Source: XN24 sp964462675 (lineage in GTDB: Bacteria > Pseudomonadota > Gammaproteobacteria > Steroidobacterales > XN24). From it: 64,000 nt of DNA. A model generated the notes under the pieces. It saw only the letters and a list, made by a program, of their open reading frames with translations, made no database searches and had not been told where the DNA came from. Location of the stretch: the NCBI GenBank assembly GCA_964462675.1, contig CAYWYS010000001.1:124001-188000 (forward strand), written 5' to 3'. This document shows positions 58,669-64,000 of this stretch, in pieces. Position numbers and translations under genes: made by a program. How positions within the stretch are numbered: the first letter of the stretch is position 1; each line of letters starts with the position of its first letter.

Positions 58669-58763
58669 CCGCCCTTCTTGGCTCGCTTGGCGGCGCGCTT
58701 TTCCTCGAGGGTCTTGGCGGGTTTCTTCTTGGCTTCCTTTTTCCGGTCCATGCCCTTGCTCAT
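58665..58763 (-). CDS. 32-residue lysine-rich protein
   Basis: A tiny gene with good SD (GGGAGAAG) encodes 'MSKGMDRKKEAKKKPAKTLE' and ends 'KRAAKRAKKGG'. Over a third of its residues are Lys. Similar short proteins with a 'KKKPAKTxxEKRAAK' core occur in other Proteobacteria as I recall, of unknown role; nucleic-acid or ribosome binding is plausible. Confidence 0.65.
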   Translation of the reverse strand: MSKGMDRKKEAKKKPAKTLEEKRAAKRAKKGG

Positions 58764-58857
58764 GTCGCTTCTCCCGGTGTTGGCGCAGTGATCCGCCGTG
58801 TGGCCATGCTCGAATGCTGGCGCAGATTATAGACGCTCGGAGGCGGCTCGTCCGGCC

Positions 58858-59283
58858 TCACAGCTTCCGCAGGTACATGGCGAGCGCTTCGAATTCCGCA
58901 TCGCTGAGCTTCCAGCGCGGCATGTAATAGTGAAACTCGCGGCCGTGCGGATCAATGCCTTCGCTCAGCGCACGCCGCAGCGTGGCCTCGTCATAGCCGC
59001 GCGCCTCGAGCGCTGCCCGGGTGATGGCCGGCGCGACGCCGGTCACGCCGCTGGCCTGCACGGTCAGGCCCTGGCCGCGCGCGCCATGGCAGACCGCGCA
59101 GCCGGCGCCCGCGAAGCGCAGCCAGTCCGGCCCCTGCGTGTAGGCGATGCGGCCGTCGTGGCCGGCGCCGTCTTCAAAGATGCGCTTGCCGAGCGAGGGC
59201 GCGCCGCGCTCGCAGCCGGCGGATAGCGCCAGCAGGGCGCCGGCCGTGCCGGCCAGGAGGAACCATCGCTTCAGTCGCTGCAT
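58858..59283 (-). CDS. Lipoprotein cytochrome c, monohaem
   Basis: The 141-residue protein has a signal sequence with lipobox (LSAGC), one haem motif 'GCAVCHGARG', and a Met in 'YYMPRWKLSDAEFEALAMYL', typical of class I cytochromes c. It should be a membrane-tethered periplasmic electron carrier. The ATG 59283 gives a normal signal; upstream in-frame codons do not. Confidence 0.88.
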   Translation of the reverse strand: MQRLKRWFLLAGTAGALLALSAGCERGAPSLGKRIFEDGAGHDGRIAYTQGPDWLRFAGAGCAVCHGARGQGLTVQASGVTGVAPAITRAALEARGYDEATLRRALSEGIDPHGREFHYYMPRWKLSDAEFEALAMYLRKL

Positions 59284-59343
59284 GGCCCGCAGTCTACCGC
59301 AGCAGTTCCAGCCCCGCGGCTGTCGGGCCTGTATGATTCGCGC

Positions 59344-59775
59344 ATGGCCCACGATCCTCGACTTGCGCTGGCGGTGCGCGCCGTAATGGTCACCATGTTG
59401 CTGCTGACCGGCGCCTTCATGCTGGGCCTGGCCAGCGGGCTCGTGTCACCCAGCGTGGATGCAGTGCGCACGCCGGGCTGGCTGGTTGGCATCGGCGGTG
59501 TCGTATTCCTGCTGGCGGGTGTCGCCATCGTGTTCCAGCACCGCCCCGCGGTGGGCTGGCTGGCGGCGATGGTCATGCTCGGCTGCGCCGCCGCCGCCGG
59601 GCTCTGGATCGCATTGTTTGCCGATCCCGCCGATATCAGCGGCGGCGTGCCGTTGATCTCGGATGCCGCCAATGCGCGCCTCGGCCGGCTGGTTTTCGGC
59701 TTCGGGGGACTGGTATCCCTGGCGCTGCTCGCCTGGGGATTGTGGCTGGGCCCGGGCCAGCAGCGGATCGATTGA
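59344..59775 (+). CDS. Small membrane protein with four helices
   Basis: The 143-residue product has four hydrophobic segments (about 15-33, 45-63, 70-92 and 113-135). No known motif is seen. It is divergent from the cytochrome gene and followed 85 bases later by the peptide transporter, so it probably stands alone. Confidence 0.5.
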   Translation: MAHDPRLALAVRAVMVTMLLLTGAFMLGLASGLVSPSVDAVRTPGWLVGIGGVVFLLAGVAIVFQHRPAVGWLAAMVMLGCAAAAGLWIALFADPADISGGVPLISDAANARLGRLVFGFGGLVSLALLAWGLWLGPGQQRID

Positions 59776-59860
59776 CGGCCCGGGGCCGGCGTCGGCCGCC
59801 TGGGCGCCAGTGCTTAGCCGGTCCGGTTGCTCTGTGATACTGTCTCGCGCTGCGCACTCC

Positions 59861-61525
59861 ATGACACCGAGCCTGATGACCCGTTGCCGATGGATCTTTC
59901 CCCTGTTCGTGCTGATGTCGTTTGCCGCCGGCTGCGGCAACGCGGGATCGCGCAGCGAGCTGCGGGCGGTGGTGCCGGTCGGCGGCGCGACCGGCAACGA
60001 ACTCGCCGCGCGCCAGGTCCTGCGGCGGGGCAACGGCGCTGAGCCGCAGTCGCTCGATCCGCACAAGAGCGAGGGCGTGCCGGAATCCAACCTGCAGCGC
60101 GACCTCTACGAGGGCCTGACGATCGAGGCGCCGGACGGCAGCGTGGCACCGGGTGCCGCCCACGCCTGGGACATCAGCGACGACGGGCTGGTCTACGTGT
60201 TCCACATGCGCGAGAACGGCCGCTGGTCGAACGGCGATCCGGTCACCGCGCACGATTTCGTATATGGCTTGCGCCGCTCGGTGGATCCGAAGACGCTGTC
60301 GAATTACAGCATCATGCTCCGGCCGATCCTCAATGCCGAGGCCGTCATCGCGGGCGAGCTTCCGCCGGAAAGCCTGGGCGTGCGCGCGCTCGACGACCTC
60401 ACGCTGGAGGTTCGGCTGTCCGGCCCGACGCCGTATTTCCTCGGGGTGCTGAACCATTCCGCGAGCTATCCCGTCCACCGTCCGACGGTCGAGCAGTACG
60501 GCGATCGCTGGGCCCGCCCCGGTCGGCTCGTGTCCAACGGCGCGTTCCGCCTGCGTGACTGGGTCATGCAGGCGCACATCGTGCTCGAGCGCAACGAGCA
60601 CTACTGGGACAATGACAACACCAAGCTCGACGAAGTCTGGCACTACCCGACCGAGAACCTGTCCAGCGAGCTGCAGAGCTACCGTGCGAACGCGCTCGAC
60701 ATGACCTATGACCTGCCGTTCCGGCAGCTCGCCTGGATTCGCGCCAACCTGGCCGACGAGCTCGTCATCGCCGAGTATCTCGGCGTCTACTATTACGGGC
60801 TCAACGTGACGCGCGAGCCCTTGCAGGACAATCCCAAGCTGCGCCGCGCGCTGAACCTGGCGATCGACCGCGACATCCTCACGGCCCAGGTGACCACGGC
60901 TGGCGAGATCCCGGCCTACGGCTTTGTGCCGGGCGTCGCCAACTACCGGCGGTTCGTGCCCGAGTATGCAGGCTGGACGCAGGCGGAGCGCGCGGCCGAG
61001 GCGCGCCGGCTGTATGCCGAGGCCGGCTATTCGCCCGAGCGGCCGCTGCGACTGCAGATCCTCTACAACACGCACGAGAACCACCGCACCATCGCCGTTG
61101 CAATCTCCTCGATGTGGAAGGAGACGCTCGGCATCGACACCGAGCTGGTCAACGAGGAGTGGAAGGTGTACCTCGAGACGCGGCGCACCAAGCAGAGCAC
61201 GCAGGTCTACCGCGCCGGCTGGATCGGCGATTACAACGACGCCTACAACTTCCTCGAGATCATGCATTCGGAGAGCGGGCTGAACGATTCCGGCTGGGGC
61301 AACGCGCGCTACGACGAGCTGCTCGCGCTTGCGGCCCGGGAGCGCGACCTGGCGCGCCGCGCCGACTACCTGCACGAGGCCGAGCAGATCCTGCTGGAGG
61401 AGACGCCGGTGATCCCGGTGTACTTCTACGTGACCAAGCGGCTGGTGAAACCATGGGTCGGCGGCTACCAGTCGAACATCATGGATCACATCTACTCCAA
61501 AGACCTGTATATCCTGAAGCACTGA
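59861..61525 (+). CDS. oppA: Oligopeptide ABC transporter, substrate-binding lipoprotein
   Basis: The 554-residue protein has a lipobox (SFAAGC) and the family 5 solute-binding fold: 'AEPQSLDPHKSEGVPESNL', 'RENGRWSNGDPVTAHDFVYG' and 'LRRALNLAIDRDILT' are characteristic. It binds peptides in the periplasm and delivers them to OppBC. ATG 59861 or 59876 may start; the lipobox fits either. It is followed by the permease and ATPase genes. Confidence 0.92.
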   Translation: MTPSLMTRCRWIFPLFVLMSFAAGCGNAGSRSELRAVVPVGGATGNELAARQVLRRGNGAEPQSLDPHKSEGVPESNLQRDLYEGLTIEAPDGSVAPGAAHAWDISDDGLVYVFHMRENGRWSNGDPVTAHDFVYGLRRSVDPKTLSNYSIMLRPILNAEAVIAGELPPESLGVRALDDLTLEVRLSGPTPYFLGVLNHSASYPVHRPTVEQYGDRWARPGRLVSNGAFRLRDWVMQAHIVLERNEHYWDNDNTKLDEVWHYPTENLSSELQSYRANALDMTYDLPFRQLAWIRANLADELVIAEYLGVYYYGLNVTREPLQDNPKLRRALNLAIDRDILTAQVTTAGEIPAYGFVPGVANYRRFVPEYAGWTQAERAAEARRLYAEAGYSPERPLRLQILYNTHENHRTIAVAISSMWKETLGIDTELVNEEWKVYLETRRTKQSTQVYRAGWIGDYNDAYNFLEIMHSESGLNDSGWGNARYDELLALAARERDLARRADYLHEAEQILLEETPVIPVYFYVTKRLVKPWVGGYQSNIMDHIYSKDLYILKH

Positions 61526-61568
61526 ATGGGACGGCCACGATGAGCATCGAGCACGACGAGGACCGGAC

Positions 61569-62492
61569 TTGCTGCGCTACTCGCTGACCCGCTTTTTGGG
61601 CGCCATCCCGACGCTGCTGATCCTGATCACGGTGGCGTTCTTCATGATCCGCGCGGCGCCGGGCGGACCGTTCGATGCCGAGAAGCAGCTGCCGGCCGAG
61701 ATCGAGGCGAACCTGCGCGCCGCCTACCACCTCGACGAGCCGCTGCTCCGGCAGTTCGGCCGCTATGTCTGGAACCTGGCGCGCGGCGACTTCGGGCCGT
61801 CGTTCCAGTACAAGGATTACAGCGTCACCGAGCTGATCGCGGCGGGCTTTCCCGTGTCGCTGCGGCTCGGCGGCTTCGCGATGCTGCTGGCCTTGCTGCT
61901 CGGCGTGACGGCCGGCACGATCGCGGCCTTGCGCCAGAACTCGCGCACGGACCATGCCGTCATGGCGGTCTCCATGACCGGCATCTCGATCCCGAACTTC
62001 GTCATGGCGCCGCTGCTGATCCTGTTCTTTGCCGTCTATCTCGGCTGGCTGCCGGCCGGCGGCATCGGCGACGGCAGCCTGCGTTACATGATCCTGCCGG
62101 TAATCTCGCTGGCGTTGCCGCAGGTGGCCTACATCTCGCGCCTCACCCGCGGCAGCATGATCGAGGTGCTCAGGAGCAATTTCGTGCGTACCGCGCGCGC
62201 GCAGGGCCTGCCGGAGCACACGGTGGTGCTGCGCCACGCGCTCAAGCCGGCGCTGCTGCCGGTCGTGTCCTACCTCGGGCCGGCGACCGCGGCGGTCATC
62301 ACCGGCTCGGTCGTAATCGAGCAGATCTTCGGCGTGCCCGGGCTCGGGCGATACTTCGTGCAGGGCGCGCTGAACCGCGACTACACGCTGGTCATGGGCG
62401 TCGTGGTGTTCTACGGCGCGCTGATCATCCTGTTCAACCTGTTCGTCGACCTGGTCTATGCATGGCTCGACCCGAAGGTGAAGTACGCATGA
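61569..62492 (+). CDS. oppB: Oligopeptide ABC transporter permease
   Basis: The 307-residue protein has six helices and the OppB start 'RYSLTRFLGAIPTLLILITV' with 'GGPFDAEKQLP' loop. The EAA loop is near 'TARAQGLPEHTVVLRHALKP'. The start is TTG with GAGGA upstream. It overlaps oppC by ATGA. Confidence 0.93.
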   Translation: MLRYSLTRFLGAIPTLLILITVAFFMIRAAPGGPFDAEKQLPAEIEANLRAAYHLDEPLLRQFGRYVWNLARGDFGPSFQYKDYSVTELIAAGFPVSLRLGGFAMLLALLLGVTAGTIAALRQNSRTDHAVMAVSMTGISIPNFVMAPLLILFFAVYLGWLPAGGIGDGSLRYMILPVISLALPQVAYISRLTRGSMIEVLRSNFVRTARAQGLPEHTVVLRHALKPALLPVVSYLGPATAAVITGSVVIEQIFGVPGLGRYFVQGALNRDYTLVMGVVVFYGALIILFNLFVDLVYAWLDPKVKYA

Positions 62493-63397
62493 GCCGGGAT
62501 GCGCCGGGCCTTGCCGCGCCGCGCGCGTCGACCGGCATCGAGCCGGTCAAGGGCCGCAGCCTGTGGATCGATGCTTGGAACGTGCTCAAGCGCAACCGCG
62601 CGGCGATCGTCGCCGCGGCGCTGATCCTCACGATGGCGGTGCTGGTCATCGTCGGCCCGTGGCTCTCGCCGTGGGACTATGCGCAGACCGACTGGGAGAA
62701 CACCTCGATTGGCCCCGACTGGCAGAGTCGCCACATCTTCGGCACGGACGCGCTCGGCCGCGACCTGTTCGTCCGCACGCTGTACGGCGGGCGCATCTCG
62801 CTGCTGATCGGCGTCGTCGCGACGCTCGTGAGCCTGCTGATCGGCATCAGCTGGGGCGCCACGGCCGGCTATCTGGGCGGCCGCGTCGACCACGTCATGA
62901 TGCGCATCGTCGACATTCTCTACGCGATGCCGTTCATGTTCTTCGTCATCCTGCTGATGGTGTTCTTCGGCCGCAACATCATCCTGATCTTCGTCGCGAT
63001 CGGCGCGATCAACTGGCTCGACATGGCGCGCATCGTGCGCGGCCAGACGCTGTCGCTGAAGCACAAGGAGTTCGTCGAGGCGGCCGAGGCGCAGGGCGTT
63101 TCCACCTTCAACATCATCCGACGCCACATCGTGCCCAACCTGCTCGGCGTGGTGGTGGTGTACGTCACGCTCACCATCCCGCAGGTGATCCTGGTCGAGA
63201 GTTTCTTGAGCTTCCTCGGCCTCGGCGTGCAGGAGCCGATGACCTCCTGGGGCGCGCTGGTCAACGAGGGCGCGCAGGAGATGGGCACCGCGCCGTGGAT
63301 GCTGGTGTTCCCGGCGGTGTTCCTCGCGCTGACGCTGTTCTGCTTCAACTTCGTCGGCGACGGGCTGCGCGACGCGCTGGATCCGAAGGACCGCTGA
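62489..63397 (+). CDS. oppC: Oligopeptide ABC transporter permease
   Basis: The 302-residue protein has an N-terminal extension, then six helices with 'GTDALGRDLFVRTLYGGRIS' (OppC signature), the EAA loop 'VEAAEAQGVSTFNIIRRHIV' and 'FLSFLGLGVQEPMTSWG'. It pairs with OppB as the second permease. Confidence 0.94.
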   Translation: MSRDAPGLAAPRASTGIEPVKGRSLWIDAWNVLKRNRAAIVAAALILTMAVLVIVGPWLSPWDYAQTDWENTSIGPDWQSRHIFGTDALGRDLFVRTLYGGRISLLIGVVATLVSLLIGISWGATAGYLGGRVDHVMMRIVDILYAMPFMFFVILLMVFFGRNIILIFVAIGAINWLDMARIVRGQTLSLKHKEFVEAAEAQGVSTFNIIRRHIVPNLLGVVVVYVTLTIPQVILVESFLSFLGLGVQEPMTSWGALVNEGAQEMGTAPWMLVFPAVFLALTLFCFNFVGDGLRDALDPKDR

Positions 63398-64000
63398 TGG
63401 CGCTGCTCGGAGTCGACAGGCTCAACGTCCGCTTCCACACGCCCGACGGCGAGGTGCACGCGGTGCGCGACCTCTCGTTCTCGCTGGCGCGCGGCGAGAC
63501 CCTCGGCATCGTGGGCGAGTCGGGCTCCGGCAAGAGCCAGTCGATGATGAGCCTGATCGGCCTGCTGGCGTCGAACGGGCGCGCCAGCGGCTCGGCGCGC
63601 TTCGACGGCACCGAGCTGATCGGCATGCCGATCCGGGCGCTGCGGCAGGTGCGCGGGCGGCGCATCGGCATGATCTTCCAGGACCCGATGACGTCGCTGA
63701 ACCCGTACATGACGGTGTTCGACCAGATGGCGCAGATGCTCATCCATCACGAGAAACTCGGCCGCAAGGCGGCGCGCCAGCGCTGCATCGAGCTGCTCGA
63801 CGCGGTGCACATCCCCGAGGCGGCCAAGCGGGTCGACATGTATCCGCACGAGTTCTCCGGCGGCATGCGCCAGCGCGTCATGATCGCCTCGGCGATGCTC
63901 TGCCGGCCGGACCTGTTGATCGCCGACGAGCCGACGACGGCGCTCGACGTCACCGTGCAGGCGCAGATCCTCGAGCTGATGCGCGACGTGCGCCGCGACT
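63397..64000 (+). CDS. oppD: Oligopeptide ABC transporter ATPase, 3' end outside window
   Basis: The first 201 residues are visible. Walker A is 'GESGSGKSQSM', the ABC signature 'EFSGGMRQRVM', and Walker B 'LLIADEPTT'. 'IFQDPMTSLNPYMTV' is the Q-loop. No stop occurs before the window end. The start overlaps the oppC stop by one base (TGATG). Confidence 0.93.
   Translation, partial: MALLGVDRLNVRFHTPDGEVHAVRDLSFSLARGETLGIVGESGSGKSQSMMSLIGLLASNGRASGSARFDGTELIGMPIRALRQVRGRRIGMIFQDPMTSLNPYMTVFDQMAQMLIHHEKLGRKAARQRCIELLDAVHIPEAAKRVDMYPHEFSGGMRQRVMIASAMLCRPDLLIADEPTTALDVTVQAQILELMRDVRRD

Overview
The window is about 68% GC and almost fully coding. It reads as the chromosome of a gammaproteobacterium. 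The evidence is a bifunctional hisB, a fused hisIE, and the gene order ispB / rplU-rpmA-obg / rpsT ... murJ-ribF-ileS-lspA ... ispH-minor pilins, which I recall from Pseudomonas. The many haem proteins suggest a respiratory generalist, possibly from sediment or another redox-gradient habitat. I cannot name a genus. I saw no insertion sequences, phage genes or CRISPR arrays.

Region 1 (1-14.8 kb, + strand) is one long, mostly overlapping operon for an envelope machine. It starts with the end of an HzsA-like multihaem protein and a haem-motif lipoprotein, then two outer-membrane barrel candidates. A TlpA thioredoxin, a DUF4266 lipoprotein and a DUF3570 protein follow. Three TPR proteins, one TolQ/ExbB, two TolR/ExbD, an AgmX/PglI-type TonB-like protein and a PDZ protein complete it. 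The inventory recalls the Agl-Glt envelope machinery of myxobacteria.

Region 2 (14.9-19.3 kb) is housekeeping: MscS channel, tRNA-Pro, ispB, rplU, rpmA, obg and rpsT.

Region 3 (19.3-30.8 kb) is a respiratory block. A tightly overlapping minus-strand operon encodes a CuA subunit II, a haem-copper subunit I lacking the active-site tyrosine, haem O synthase, a tail-anchored SCO protein, a cytochrome b-ferredoxin-MvhD fusion, a second divergent haem-copper subunit I, small membrane proteins and a ferritin-like protein. An FNR/DNR-like box lies upstream. I read it as a candidate nitric oxide reductase system rather than a standard oxidase. Haem A synthase, a second SCO and a small cytochrome c follow.

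Region 4 (30.8-38.4 kb) is a complete histidine operon, hisGDCBHAF(IE), led by a TrpR-family regulator whose promoter carries a perfect 20-bp palindrome. hisF appears to start at AUU. Region 5 (38.4-43.4 kb) holds two tandem OmcA/MtrC-type decahaem lipoproteins with collagen-like linkers and near-identical C-terminal parts, each with its own copy of the same terminator.

Region 6 (43.6-64 kb) returns to the conserved order: murJ, ribF, ileS, lspA, a tricorn-like protease, ispH, and a five-gene minor pilin cluster without pilY1. A ThiO-like oxidase, a Fur-family regulator, tRNA-Thr, small envelope proteins, and an oligopeptide ABC transporter cut by the window end complete it.
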